The notes: a model not told the origin generated them from the letters alone. A stretch of 42,718 nt of DNA from Bacteroidales bacterium (GCA_017550525.1 JAFZOU010000011.1:1-42718), one strand, 5' to 3'. Shown: positions 8,012 through 17,125, counted from the stretch's first letter. A program made the numbers and translations.

Positions 8012-8026
8012 AAATAACTATCTTTG
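7996..8026 (+). promoter_or_regulatory. Promoter of tRNA-Ser
   Basis: TTTG (7996-7999), exactly 19 bp, TATCTTTG (8019-8026); the tRNA begins 28 nt downstream at 8054. A full match to the Bacteroidetes consensus. Confidence 0.8.
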
Positions 8027-8053
8027 CAGTCCCGTTTTCGGGGACTTAAGTCT

Positions 8054-8141
8054 GGAGAGATGCTCGAGTGGCTTAAGAGGCACGCCTGGAAAGCGTGTAT
8101 ACGCCAAAAGCGTATCCCGAGTTCGAATCTCGGTCTCTCCG
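8054..8141 (+). tRNA. tRNA-Ser (anticodon GGA)
   Basis: The acceptor arms GGAGAGA (8054-8060) and TCTCTCC (8134-8140) pair. The anticodon arm reads CGCCTGGAAAGCG, giving loop CTGGAAA and anticodon GGA (serine, UCC/UCU). A long variable arm (TATACGCC..GCGTAT) is typical of class II tRNA-Ser, and the T arm contains GTTCGAATC. Length 88 nt; the 3' CCA is not fully encoded (GCA follows). Confidence 0.97.
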
Positions 8142-8339
8142 CAAATCAAGGAATGGCATCGCAGCGTAGCTGCGGTGCTTTTTTGATGTCTGGAGCATTG
8201 AGAGCTTGCTCTCATAAGCTCCGGACAGCGAAAAGGCACAGAGGGAACGCAGTGACCGTATGCCATTCCATATTTAAGCGGCCCCGCGGGAGCGCATCGA
8301 GATAGCGCAAGCGCAGCGCAGCGGAATCTCGGTCTCTCC
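8125..8339 (+). repeat. 16-bp duplication of the tRNA-Ser 3' end and structured gene-free interval
   Basis: GAATCTCGGTCTCTCC at the tRNA 3' end (8125-8140) is repeated exactly at 8324-8339. The interval has no convincing gene. Inside it lies a 120-bp block bounded by a perfect 10-bp inverted repeat, GGAATGGCAT (8150-8159) / ATGCCATTCC (8260-8269), which also contains a long interrupted hairpin, GTCTGGAGC (8188-8196) with GCTCCGGAC (8217-8225) around GAGAGC/GCTCTC. A direct repeat of a tRNA 3' end is the usual footprint of tyrosine-recombinase integration; no integrase is present, so this may be a remnant or a tandem duplication scar. Confidence 0.6.
8157..8184 (+). terminator. Terminator after tRNA-Ser
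   Basis: Arms CATCGCAGC and GCTGCGGTG around loop GTA (8157-8177), followed by CTTTTTT. A 9-bp stem with one G-U pair and a T6 tail, 16 nt after the tRNA. Confidence 0.75.
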
Positions 8340-8358
8340 ACGTTACCCCCTCCCTAAA

Positions 8359-8384
8359 TCCCTCCCCTCGGGGGGAGGGACTTT
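8359..8384 (+). terminator. Second hairpin terminator downstream of tRNA-Ser
   Basis: Arms TCCCTCCCC (8359-8367) and GGGGAGGGA (8372-8380) around TCGG, then CTTTTA. It lies just after the duplicated tRNA 3' end, as if that copy once had its own terminator. Confidence 0.55.
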
Positions 8385-8420
8385 TATCGGCCCCGCGGAA
8401 GCTCGGTTAACGCCGGATAC

Positions 8421-8530
8421 CGGGGGGGGTTAAGTGACTGAAGCGCAAACGTTTACGGGATTATTTGGGAAAAGAATTAATCCCAAATGATCCCGTAAAT
8501 TATTGGAAGTGAAGCGGTTAAGCCCCACCG
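8421..8530. repeat. 110-bp nested-hairpin element, copy E1
   Basis: Inner stem: TTTACGGGATTATTTGGGA (8452-8470) pairs with 8481-8499, 19 bp with one G-U pair, loop 10 nt. Outer ends: a G-rich left end with GGTTAA and a right end TTAAGCCCCACCG (8518-8530). Layout, length and right half (GTAAATTATTG) match E3 at 37503-37612, and layout matches E2 at 19672-19781. It ends 25 bp from the stop codon of the VWA gene (8556). Confidence 0.75.
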
Positions 8531-8555
8531 CATCGGCATTACAATATGGGGGGCG

Positions 8556-9776
8556 CTACTGGATGTACTTGGTGATGAGGCGGGTGATGAGGCCCTGGAG
8601 GGACTCCACCTGATAATCTCCCACGGAGGCCTCTATGTGTTCTCCACCCACTCCGCTGTCGTTGGTGAGGAAGACGTAGGTGCCACCGGTAAGGATGGCA
8701 AACTGACGGCACATGAATTCGCAGTCCTTTTCATGGGAGCTGCAGAAAACGGGAATAATCTTGATGCCTTTGGCGGCATACTGCCTTACGGAATTCTGCA
8801 GGCTCTCTATTACGCCCTGGTGATCCTTGTGGGCAGGGGCGTCAAGGATGATGAAAGCCAGTTTTGAATAGGCCGATGAATGCCACTGGAGCTGCGTGAG
8901 ACCAACTTCCAGGGCTGTATGGACGGCCTCTGGGATATCTCCGCCGCCATCGGCATACTGCTGTCCGATAAAATCTACCGTAGAAGCGATATCCGTTGTG
9001 AAGGGAGAGTACCTGGTGAGGTATTCGTCGCCATCGGCATCCCTGTAAAAGACCGTGCCGGTGAAGACGGTACGCTCCGTCTCCATAAGGGCCACCTTGT
9101 CAAGGATGAGCCGAAGGTCGCTCTTCAGGAAGGCTATTTCATCGGCCATGGAGCCGGTGGCGTCCACTATGAACGCAATGTCAACGTTGTTACTAATGGA
9201 CTGAGCTGGCGCTACGGTATACTCGTTCACAACAGGCTCCTGCGCATCCCAGGCCCAGATGGAGGGAGCGTTTTGCTGCTCCACGCCGTTGATTACCACG
9301 CGGCAATCGGCCACGGAAACTGTGCTCTGGACATCTGTGACGGCTAACCATAGATTGGCTTCACCGCTGTTGTCAGTGACGGCTTCCCAGCAGCACTCCT
9401 CCCCTTTCATCAGCTTTACAGGAAGGCATTTGGCAGGGTTGCCCTGTCCATCCACCGCTTTTACGGCAATGCGCTTTGCAGTGTTGAATCCCCAGTAGCC
9501 GTTATAACTGGCGAAGTTTCCGGTCATGAGACCACCCCAGAAATCCCAGTGAAGGAGGTCGTTCCATTCAGCCGCGGTAATTACGCCGGGTTCTGCTTCA
9601 AAACCGCCACCCTGGCCATTGCCTGAACCGCCGCCAAAATCCCCGCCCGGAGCGGAATCGGCCATATCATAACTTCCGTCTTTGTAATCATATCTACCGG
9701 CCTCAGAAGCAGGTTTTGAGCAGGCCAGGGCCACCAGCCCCAGCGCAGCCATAGTAATTCTGACGATTGCTTTCAT
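8556..9776 (-). CDS. VWA-domain lipoprotein
   Basis: A 406-residue secreted lipoprotein: signal MKAIVRITMAALGLVALAC with Cys19, then a Gly/Ser-rich linker (about 44-58), a beta-rich middle part, and a von Willebrand factor A domain from about residue 197. The MIDAS metal site starts VDIAFIVDATGSM (D205, S209), and downstream GGGDIPEAVHTAL and IILDAPAHK fit the VWA fold. VWA domains bind protein partners through a metal ion; no partner can be named. It is the last gene of a likely minus-strand run (folC, alpha-2-macroglobulin-like, esterase, this gene), 51 bp after the esterase. The link with the macroglobulin suggests an envelope or surface role (inference). Confidence 0.85.
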   Translation of the reverse strand: MKAIVRITMAALGLVALACSKPASEAGRYDYKDGSYDMADSAPGGDFGGGSGNGQGGGFEAEPGVITAAEWNDLLHWDFWGGLMTGNFASYNGYWGFNTAKRIAVKAVDGQGNPAKCLPVKLMKGEECCWEAVTDNSGEANLWLAVTDVQSTVSVADCRVVINGVEQQNAPSIWAWDAQEPVVNEYTVAPAQSISNNVDIAFIVDATGSMADEIAFLKSDLRLILDKVALMETERTVFTGTVFYRDADGDEYLTRYSPFTTDIASTVDFIGQQYADGGGDIPEAVHTALEVGLTQLQWHSSAYSKLAFIILDAPAHKDHQGVIESLQNSVRQYAAKGIKIIPVFCSSHEKDCEFMCRQFAILTGGTYVFLTNDSGVGGEHIEASVGDYQVESLQGLITRLITKYIQ

Positions 9777-9827
9777 ATACTTATAGATGCAACTGAAGGC
9801 CGATACGTGGCAGGGAAAAGGCCGATT

Positions 9828-10724
9828 TTAATAGATGTCGTCCAGGGAAATGTTACCCCAGGTGGGGAGGGATGGATCGTCGATGGTGGCGTCTATGAAG
9901 CGGCGCGTACCCTTCTCTACATCGTTCTGGAGGAAGGAGAGCACCTGGGGCCAGGCCACAAGCATGTAGGCAGCAATGTCGTGGGTGCGGTCCTCATACC
10001 TGTAGATGGTGTGAGGGTACTCTTTGAGGGAAAGTTTACGGGCAATGTAGTCGCTGCCCCAGATACCACGCCCGAAGGCCCCGAAGGATTTGTAATTCAC
10101 CGCTTGGTCGGCCGTGCCGTGAAGCATCAGGATGGGGCACGGCTGATTCTTGAACTGGGGTGCGCCCTTAATGCTGATAATGGCGCCGGCAAAGCTCATC
10201 ACCCCCTTGAAATTGAAGTCAGGGATGTCACATTTGCCGCTTATGACGGCATACTCCGACGCCAGTGAGATGATGGCTCCGGCCGAATTTCCTGCCACTA
10301 CAAGGTTATCCGTGTCTATCCCAAGTTCCGGGTGCTCCCTCAGGTAAGCAACCGCCGAGAACACATCCTCAACGCCCACTTCCTGAGCGTTATAAAACGC
10401 CTTCGCAGCCTTGAAAGCACCTGAGAGGCCTTTCCCAACCTTCACGCCCTTCATCCCAAGCCTGTAATCCACGGCCACCACGGGATAGCCGTTCTCCGTG
10501 AGTTTGTTGTAGAATTCCACCAGGTATTTGTCGTTACGGGCGCCGGTGATAAAGCCGCCGCCAAAGACAAACATCACAGCCGGCTTAGCCTCCGCCGCCT
10601 CTGCGGGCCGATAAATATCCAGCTTCAGCTCACAGGTGTCCCTCTGGGCAAAAGTGTAGGTTTCCTGGGCGCAGGCGGCAAGGCCTGCAAGAAGGGCCAG
10701 GATTACAAGAAGTAAACGTTTCAT
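9828..10724 (-). CDS. Secreted alpha/beta-hydrolase, carboxylesterase-like
   Basis: A 298-residue esterase of the BD-FAE/Aes (hormone-sensitive lipase-like) type. Signal MKRLLLVILALLAGLAAC, possibly a lipobox (LAAC), then the oxyanion GGGF (55-58), the nucleophile elbow GNSAGA with S147, acid D206 in HGTADQ and base H248 in RTHD. Members cleave acyl esters on sugars or small molecules; the substrate is not visible. Its ATG overlaps the stop codon of the macroglobulin gene in ATGA (10724-10721), so translation is probably coupled. Length and catalytic residues look intact. Confidence 0.87.
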   Translation of the reverse strand: MKRLLLVILALLAGLAACAQETYTFAQRDTCELKLDIYRPAEAAEAKPAVMFVFGGGFITGARNDKYLVEFYNKLTENGYPVVAVDYRLGMKGVKVGKGLSGAFKAAKAFYNAQEVGVEDVFSAVAYLREHPELGIDTDNLVVAGNSAGAIISLASEYAVISGKCDIPDFNFKGVMSFAGAIISIKGAPQFKNQPCPILMLHGTADQAVNYKSFGAFGRGIWGSDYIARKLSLKEYPHTIYRYEDRTHDIAAYMLVAWPQVLSFLQNDVEKGTRRFIDATIDDPSLPTWGNISLDDIY

Positions 10725-13700
10725 AATGAAGATTCTAACGGTGTTCTAAACTCAGTATTTGCCCTGTAATGGGAGGCGTAAAGGGACTCTATCACAGTAA
10801 CAGGGGCCTGGAATGAGCCGGCGCGGGTCACAAAGAACTCCTCTGAGAGTTCGGTCTTTTCCTCCGGGTAGGAGTCAAAGTAGTATTCCGTGGCCGATGC
10901 CTTCACATTGCGGTACCCCTGAGGCGTGAATCCCCACACGAAGCCGCTGCGGAGCGGACGGATGAATCCGTAGCCGATATGCCCGGAAAGCTGCTGGATA
11001 GGGTTCAGGGAGGCTTCGCGTCCGGCTGTTACCTTAACAAACGAGCGGTTCTCCCCGTTCCAGATCTTGTACACAATGCGGATCTTGTCTCCAACCTTTA
11101 CGGGATCTCCGGGGAATATCTCTGTTTCCGGGAGATCCCTCGACTGCGCTCGGGATGACAGATAGAAGCGGCGCTCAATGGTGAAGCCGTTTCCTGCAGC
11201 CTTGATGTCCTTGAAGGGGGCGTTATATGTGGCCGATAAAGCCAGCACCTTGGTATCCAGAACGGCCTTGGAGCCATCCAGGATGGCAGTTATGGCGTCT
11301 ATGTAAGCGGGCTCCGTATCCCATTTCTGGGTTTCCTTCTGGAGCATCAGCCACAGGCGGATACCATCTGCGATACCGGCATCATAAGGATTCAGGAGGT
11401 CGCAGAGGAGGGCATGGGCATAGGCCTCGCTTTCCAGAAGTCCCCTCCACGGCATAACGGCATTGGGATAGTACCAGCCGCCGTCACGGTGCTCTACGGC
11501 GTATTCGAGGAGGGACGCTACATCGGCCTTGAGGGATTTCTCAATCTTGGATTTAGCAAGGGTGAGGCCCCAGGCCTTGGCAAGCTCCAAGCCGCCGTCC
11601 CTCTCCAAGAGGTTCTTAAGTGTGAGGAGCCTCCTTGCCTTGGAAAGGATCTGGCCCTTCAGGCCCCGGCTTTCCTTGGCCGATGGCGTGAGGTAACTCT
11701 TTGTGTCCTTCTTGAAGGCATCCCAGCGCTTTTTCTCACTCTGGGAAACGGCCTTCTCAGTGAAGGGAACGGATGCATACATTGCACGGACGTGCATATA
11801 CTGGGCATCGGAAAGCCAGCCGCACCAGTAGGGGCGGACGTCCCCAAACTGATTGGCATCCAGGTATTTGACAGATGATGTGACGTCCGGAACGCTGAAT
11901 CCCCTGTCGCGGAGCTTTGCAAAGCGCTCCAACATCACGGCGGTGATCACCGGCGAAGACTTCATTCCCTCAAACCATCCAAAACCGCCGTCGGAGTTAC
12001 GGCAGGCAAGGATCTTGGGTAGAAGAGATTCTTCGCTTTGCTCAGAATGACAGACATTCAGCCGTGAAGCCATAAGCTGCACGTAACAGGCCTCGGAGAG
12101 GGAGATGACGTCGTTGCCCTGAGGCTCAACATGGGACGGGATGGCGTCCTTCACCATATCAAGGACGGTGATTTCCTTGAGGACTGCTGCAGAACCGGGA
12201 ACGTTCACAAAGCGGGAACGGAGCTCTTTGAGGAGCGCCTCACGGTCTTCCCCGGCGTGAAGCACTGCGGAGTGGGCCTCCGTAAGTTCCTGAGCTGCAG
12301 GGTATACGGGGACGGTTACGCGGACTGCGTCCGAGAATTCTGAGGCGATGAACGCGGCCGTGAAGGTGAGATCCCCGGTCTGATCGGGAATCCTTACATT
12401 AATGACCTTTATCATGGTTTCCCCGGCGGGAACGGTGACGGGCACCTGGGCGCTGCCGCCATCCCACTGGAGGGCTATTACGCCGGAGACGGGGACATCG
12501 GCCACGGAAGAAACCGTGATTGCGGCATCCCAGACGTCTCCCGCATAGAGGAAACGGGGCTCCTGCATAGCTACCTTCACGGGGAGAGACACAACCATCT
12601 CTCCTTCCGCAATGGCATTTCTCATGGAAGGGTCGTGCGCATATACGCGTACATAATAGGTGGAGAGTTTGTCGGAGGTGCGGAAGCTGAAGGTGAGCGT
12701 GCCGTCCCCGGCCGATACAAGATGAGGCTGGAAGGTAAGCGCCTGGAGGAATTCGCTGCGGATGGGGATATCCTCGGGGATATCGGCACCCTCCATGGCG
12801 TCATCGGCAGCCATTTCCATCTCTACGGACTCTTCCATAGAGGCCATGGCGGGCGCGGCGTCAAGCATTACGGCGCCATTTGTGCGGGCCATCTTGAGGC
12901 TCTTTGTGCCGTAAGCAATAAAACGGGGATCGTCGTCGTCATAATACTGATTGCCGATGCTGCCGCAAGCGGACTGGATGTACACCATCGGCACTGAATA
13001 ATCGGCCTGGTTCACCTGAGACCAGTAATTGCGCGCAATGGCGTCCATACTCTTGTCCCAAGCGGCGGCAAGGGCCTCTACGCCGGGTTCTGTCTTGAGG
13101 GTGAAGGTGTATTCCCTGCCGGGATATGCCTTGTCACGGAAACTTGAAAAGCTGAGCGGAAGGGCAAGTTTGGTGCTGGTCCTGCGGTACTGTCGCTCAT
13201 AGCTGACGGCCTTTCCGTGAAGGAAGTAGAACACCTGAAGGCGCACGGCATCCGGCCAGGACTCCTTATAATCAAGGCCGATATCCATAAGCCTTCCGTC
13301 CTTGGCGGTGAAGCAGCTGGTCTGAAGGACCTCGCTGTCCTTGCCATATACGGTTGCGATTGCCCAGGCGTCTCCATCGGCCGATCCAATTACGGCCTCA
13401 ATGCGGCCATCGACGGTTGAAGGACCGCCGATGAAAAGACGGGAACCATCCACCATCAGTTCCTTCTCTCCGGGAAGGAGTACAAGGACCTTTTCTTCCT
13501 GGCTCTCGGATACCTCCTTGCCGTCCTGGAGTGTTGTTTTTACCGTAGCTTTCAGGGTATAGAGGCCGCTCTTCTGGATTGGGATCTTTACTTCCTCTCC
13601 GGAAGGGGCCGTACCCTTATGCCCGGCCAGCTCATAAGCCACCTCCAGCGGCACGGAATTGCCCTGGGCGTCCAGGGCCTGGAATTTTGCGCGGATTTCG

Positions 13701-15850
13701 TTTCCGCGGACAACGTGACGGGGCTCCCTTCTCCAGCGCCAGCTTTGGCCGGAGTCTCCGGGAAGGATGAATTCTGCATCCTCGGTGCCAAGGACGCTTA
13801 TGTCAACGTCAAGTTCATCACCCACATAGAAACTGTCCGTAAAGGAAAGGGTCTCTCCTGTGGCGTCTATGACCGTGACCTCCGCGTGGTAGAAGCCTTC
13901 CTTGTTTGCGGGGACCTCGAAGCGGAAGAGACCATCGGCCTCAAGGGGAATCTCCTCCTCAAGGATGGTATTTTCCGACCAGTAATCCACTTTGATGCGT
14001 GCACGGGCGCCGCTGAGGCCGTGGCCAGAGTAGGAGGTGACTTTTCCGCTCACAGGAACCTTGGAGCCAACCATATATAGTTCCGTGCGGCGATCAAAAC
14101 TGAGGTCGAAGGTGGGGAGCACGAATTCGTCTACCCTGAAACTGTCCCAGGCAAGGTGGTCCTTTGTGGAAACATCCACAATCTCAAGGCGGAAATATCC
14201 GTTCCTGAGGCCCGTGGGGAGGGTAAATCCGCCGCTTGCAGAACCAAAGTCCCCGGTGACAAGCCGCTTTGTTTCAAGGCGGTTATTCTCACTGTCATAG
14301 AGGGTAACGTCCAGTTTACGGCCCTTGCAAACGTTCATCTTGAGCATAGGGTCTCCCTGGAACACAACGGCCTTGAACTGCAGTGAGTCTCCTGGGTTGT
14401 AGGCGCCGCGGTCCCTGTAGACGTTGCATCTTATGCCGGTGCGGGGGATATACGTGGAGGCATCCCTGATGACGCTCACGCTGCGCGAACGGCGGTCTCC
14501 GCTCACGGCAACATAGGTGTAATACGTCCTGGGATGGGCGTTAATGGTCTTTTCAAGGGCCTGGGGGATGAGCGTGAAGCCGTCCAGCTTAAGGGTGGCG
14601 CGCGCGGCCTCCGTGTCTCCCTTCATAAGGAGGAGTGTCACCTTGGAGAGGGGTTTTCCGGAGTCAAAATCGGCCACATAAACCTTGCGTCCCTCCGCGT
14701 CCGTGCGGGTGGCAATGGAGAGGGTGTACTGGTCAAATGTATCTGAGGCCGATATTTTCCCGTTCACAGCCTCTGCGTGATAGCTACCGTCCGGAAGGCC
14801 GGGAAGGGCCAGGCGCACGGTGTCTCTGACAAAGAAGCTGCCGGTGGGATTCTTGGCATTCCACGACGAAACAACGGTTTTACCCTTGTAGAGTTTTACC
14901 GTTGCCGATGTAAGGTTGCGGAAAAGGACCGTGATGGCGTCCTTGTCAATACTAAGCCCCAGATCCTGGGAAGTCAGGCGGGTGCAGATATTGGTGACGG
15001 CGTAGTATCTTGACGCAATTATCAGTTCCTTGCCTCGGAATGCGGTGCGGCGGCTCTCAAAGTCCTTGCACCTGTCGTAGAGGGCCTTATACTGGGCCGA
15101 TGTAGAGGCCTTGTTCTCATCTAGTTCCGCTACGTCCATCCCAAGAAGGTCTCCTTCAGGGAAAAGAGCCAGGGCTGTGCCCTTGTAGGCCTCCTGGAGC
15201 TCCTTGAGGGCTGCACGCTTTTGGGTCTTTTCACCGGTATTGTTATATTTTCTTCCAAGAAGATAGTACTTCAGGGCCCCCTCCTGAGGGTATTTCCCTT
15301 CTATCATCTTCTCCAGGGCCTTCACAACGGGTTCAGAGTACCTGCCGTTAAGGAGGCGCCAGTGAGCCCACTCTTCATCGGATTCTACAAACTGAGTGAG
15401 GGCAGCGTTCAGAAAGCCGGTCATCCCGCGGTGAAGGGCGGGGTTATTGCCCTCCAGAGGGTTCTTATGAAGGTATTCCCAGAGCTCATCAAAGCCGACT
15501 CCCTTCCATTCATCCATCCAGAGGAAGGTGACAATGGGTTCATCGAACTCCGCCACTTCCTTTGCGAGGGCCTCACGGAGAGCATCCCTCTGCTTCCAGT
15601 CGCGGCGCTGGACTACGCTCACATACTGAGTTGCAGCATCCCAGAAGTCTACGGGGAGGCGTTTTTCCATGGCCTCCTTCTTGATCTGTTCCAGGATGGA
15701 GGCTTCTTTCTTTGGTAAATCGGCCCTGGAGGCCTCATCGTACTGCTTCCAGAGAGCAGTCAAGGTGTGACCGTCTTCAGACATAGTTGCCGCATTTATG
15801 GCTCCGGCCCCGGTAAGGGCAAGAAGCAGGGATAAAAGTATTCGTTTCAT
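10721..15850 (-). CDS. Alpha-2-macroglobulin-like protein (bacterial A2M)
   Basis: A giant exported protein of 1709 residues. Start chosen at the ATG giving MKRILLSLLLALTGAGAINAA (signal peptide). Seen: an N-terminal helical region, MG domains with the MG2-type VYRDRGAYNPGDSLQF near residue 470, an A2M domain (FRTSDKLSTYYVRVYAHD, near 1050-1075) and a helical thioester-domain-like region from about 1210. Bacterial A2Ms are thought to trap proteases in the periplasm or on the surface. The thioester motif CxEQ is absent: the expected place reads PSHVEPQGNDVISLSEAC, so covalent trapping is unlikely. Two dispersed palindromic repeats are embedded in frame, encoding CHSEQSEESL (about residues 1266-1275) and SSRAQSRDL (about 1563-1573). 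It starts 27 bp after folC and overlaps the esterase by 4 bp. Confidence 0.87.
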   Translation of the reverse strand: MKRILLSLLLALTGAGAINAATMSEDGHTLTALWKQYDEASRADLPKKEASILEQIKKEAMEKRLPVDFWDAATQYVSVVQRRDWKQRDALREALAKEVAEFDEPIVTFLWMDEWKGVGFDELWEYLHKNPLEGNNPALHRGMTGFLNAALTQFVESDEEWAHWRLLNGRYSEPVVKALEKMIEGKYPQEGALKYYLLGRKYNNTGEKTQKRAALKELQEAYKGTALALFPEGDLLGMDVAELDENKASTSAQYKALYDRCKDFESRRTAFRGKELIIASRYYAVTNICTRLTSQDLGLSIDKDAITVLFRNLTSATVKLYKGKTVVSSWNAKNPTGSFFVRDTVRLALPGLPDGSYHAEAVNGKISASDTFDQYTLSIATRTDAEGRKVYVADFDSGKPLSKVTLLLMKGDTEAARATLKLDGFTLIPQALEKTINAHPRTYYTYVAVSGDRRSRSVSVIRDASTYIPRTGIRCNVYRDRGAYNPGDSLQFKAVVFQGDPMLKMNVCKGRKLDVTLYDSENNRLETKRLVTGDFGSASGGFTLPTGLRNGYFRLEIVDVSTKDHLAWDSFRVDEFVLPTFDLSFDRRTELYMVGSKVPVSGKVTSYSGHGLSGARARIKVDYWSENTILEEEIPLEADGLFRFEVPANKEGFYHAEVTVIDATGETLSFTDSFYVGDELDVDISVLGTEDAEFILPGDSGQSWRWRREPRHVVRGNEIRAKFQALDAQGNSVPLEVAYELAGHKGTAPSGEEVKIPIQKSGLYTLKATVKTTLQDGKEVSESQEEKVLVLLPGEKELMVDGSRLFIGGPSTVDGRIEAVIGSADGDAWAIATVYGKDSEVLQTSCFTAKDGRLMDIGLDYKESWPDAVRLQVFYFLHGKAVSYERQYRRTSTKLALPLSFSSFRDKAYPGREYTFTLKTEPGVEALAAAWDKSMDAIARNYWSQVNQADYSVPMVYIQSACGSIGNQYYDDDDPRFIAYGTKSLKMARTNGAVMLDAAPAMASMEESVEMEMAADDAMEGADIPEDIPIRSEFLQALTFQPHLVSAGDGTLTFSFRTSDKLSTYYVRVYAHDPSMRNAIAEGEMVVSLPVKVAMQEPRFLYAGDVWDAAITVSSVADVPVSGVIALQWDGGSAQVPVTVPAGETMIKVINVRIPDQTGDLTFTAAFIASEFSDAVRVTVPVYPAAQELTEAHSAVLHAGEDREALLKELRSRFVNVPGSAAVLKEITVLDMVKDAIPSHVEPQGNDVISLSEACYVQLMASRLNVCHSEQSEESLLPKILACRNSDGGFGWFEGMKSSPVITAVMLERFAKLRDRGFSVPDVTSSVKYLDANQFGDVRPYWCGWLSDAQYMHVRAMYASVPFTEKAVSQSEKKRWDAFKKDTKSYLTPSAKESRGLKGQILSKARRLLTLKNLLERDGGLELAKAWGLTLAKSKIEKSLKADVASLLEYAVEHRDGGWYYPNAVMPWRGLLESEAYAHALLCDLLNPYDAGIADGIRLWLMLQKETQKWDTEPAYIDAITAILDGSKAVLDTKVLALSATYNAPFKDIKAAGNGFTIERRFYLSSRAQSRDLPETEIFPGDPVKVGDKIRIVYKIWNGENRSFVKVTAGREASLNPIQQLSGHIGYGFIRPLRSGFVWGFTPQGYRNVKASATEYYFDSYPEEKTELSEEFFVTRAGSFQAPVTVIESLYASHYRANTEFRTPLESSL
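11132..11160 (-). repeat. Dispersed 28-29-bp palindromic repeat inside the A2M gene (copy a)
   Basis: Read on the minus strand it starts TGTCATCCCGAGCGCAGTCG and ends AGGGATCTC; arms ATCCC/GGGAT surround a loop with GAGCG. Translated in frame it gives SSRAQSRDL. Related copies lie at 12025-12052 and 19636-19664. Confidence 0.75.
12025..12052 (-). repeat. Dispersed 28-bp palindromic repeat inside the A2M gene (copy b)
   Basis: Minus strand begins TGTCATTCTGAGCAAAGCG and ends AGAATCTC; arms ATTCT/AGAAT. Encodes CHSEQSEESL in frame, a peptide familiar as the translation of widespread bacterial interspersed repeats. Confidence 0.75.
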
Positions 15851-15876
15851 ATCTTGAGTCCATTTCAAGAATTGTG

Positions 15877-17121
15877 CTACTTAAACAGCGGAAGGGCTTC
15901 ACTTACCACAAAAGTGCTGCCACCTATATATATTATGGTATCTCTGTCTGCAATCTCCAGCGCCTTTTTCACGGCGTCCTGAACATTGTCAATTACTATG
16001 GAAGACCCGCCAAAACGATCTGCTATATCCCGGGCCGGAAGGGCGCGGGGAGTTGCCGGTGATGTGAAAATGTACGTTGCCTTGCGCGACATAAGGGGGA
16101 TGATGGCGTCAAGGTCTTTATCGGCCATAACGCCGTAGACTACGATGAGAGGCCGATTCATTGCCTCCAACTGGGCAAAATTGTGTCTGAGTGCATGGGC
16201 ATTATGGCCGATATCCGCTATAATCAGCGGCTCATTTTGCAAACGCTCCCACCTGCCGTGGAATTCCATATTATGGGCGGTGTGGATAATGCCGTCAAGG
16301 GCTCTTTCATCTTGGATGCCAAGAATATCAAGTGCAGAAAGGACAGTTCTGAGGTTCTGACACTGGACTTCGGCGCCAAGATCCATCTGAGAAAGAATCT
16401 CCTCATTCCTGCCCCAGAATGTCGGATTCATCTCCTGAGCAAAAAACAGAGGACAAAAGCCGTTAGCCTTGTCTTGAAACACCGGCCTTGTTTCCGGAAG
16501 GGCATCACCTATGAGAGCGGGGACTCCTTCCTTAAAAATTCCTGCTTTTTCTGCAGCTATTTTTTCAAGAGTATCTCCAAGAAGGGCCATATGGTCAAAG
16601 CCAATTGTGGTAACAATGGTAAGCTCTGGCTTTTCGAGGATATTTGTGGAGTCAAGGCGGCCGCCAAGGCCAGTTTCTATCACGGCGTAATCCACACCGG
16701 AGTCTGCAAAGTATTTAAACGCCAATCCGGTGGTGATTTCAAAGAAAGAAAGGTTGTTCTCCTCTATCCAGGGCATCCAAGAGGTAAGTTGTTTAAAGAC
16801 ATACTCCATTGGAATTATACCATTCACCCTTATTCTCTCCCTAAAATCCAAAATGTGAGGGGAAGTGAAGAGACCTGTCCTTAACCCGCAACTTTGTAGT
16901 GCGCTGGCCACTAAATTGGCCACGCTTCCCTTACCGTTGGTCCCTGCAATGTGGATGGATTTGAACTGCCTGGAAGGATAGCCAAGATAGCGGTCAAAAG
17001 CCTCCATCCTCTCCAGCCCGGGCTTGTATGCGCCGGCCGTGAACCCGTCTTTCTGCACGGACGGGAACCGCCTGAAGATATCCTCTATAAGAGAATTGTA
17101 CGCATCCAAAGTGAATTCCAT
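15877..17121 (-). CDS. folC: Folylpolyglutamate synthase / dihydrofolate synthase
   Basis: A 414-residue Mur-ligase-family enzyme that joins glutamate to dihydropteroate or folates with ATP, in the cytoplasm. Seen: the P-loop HIAGTNGKGSVANL (GTNGKGS at 60-66), FTSPHILDFRERI, VIETGLGGRLDSTN, TIGFDHMALLG and the C-terminal ADIGHN motif; length is usual. The start is set by TATCTTTG that ends 4 nt before the ATG, so the mRNA is probably leaderless. Divergent from the PurL-like gene, with the -7 boxes only 12 bp apart. Followed after 26 bp by the macroglobulin gene, probably in one operon. Confidence 0.95.
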   Translation of the reverse strand: MEFTLDAYNSLIEDIFRRFPSVQKDGFTAGAYKPGLERMEAFDRYLGYPSRQFKSIHIAGTNGKGSVANLVASALQSCGLRTGLFTSPHILDFRERIRVNGIIPMEYVFKQLTSWMPWIEENNLSFFEITTGLAFKYFADSGVDYAVIETGLGGRLDSTNILEKPELTIVTTIGFDHMALLGDTLEKIAAEKAGIFKEGVPALIGDALPETRPVFQDKANGFCPLFFAQEMNPTFWGRNEEILSQMDLGAEVQCQNLRTVLSALDILGIQDERALDGIIHTAHNMEFHGRWERLQNEPLIIADIGHNAHALRHNFAQLEAMNRPLIVVYGVMADKDLDAIIPLMSRKATYIFTSPATPRALPARDIADRFGGSSIVIDNVQDAVKKALEIADRDTIIYIGGSTFVVSEALPLFK

Positions 17122-17125
17122 AGTA

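Noticed and set aside
8018-8341. Frames on both strands across the tRNA-Ser region.
   Set aside because: They translate the tRNA gene and its structured flank; no coding signature.
16183-16884. A 233-codon frame antisense to folC.
   Set aside because: Opposite the conserved FolC frame, no domain, no plausible start signal.
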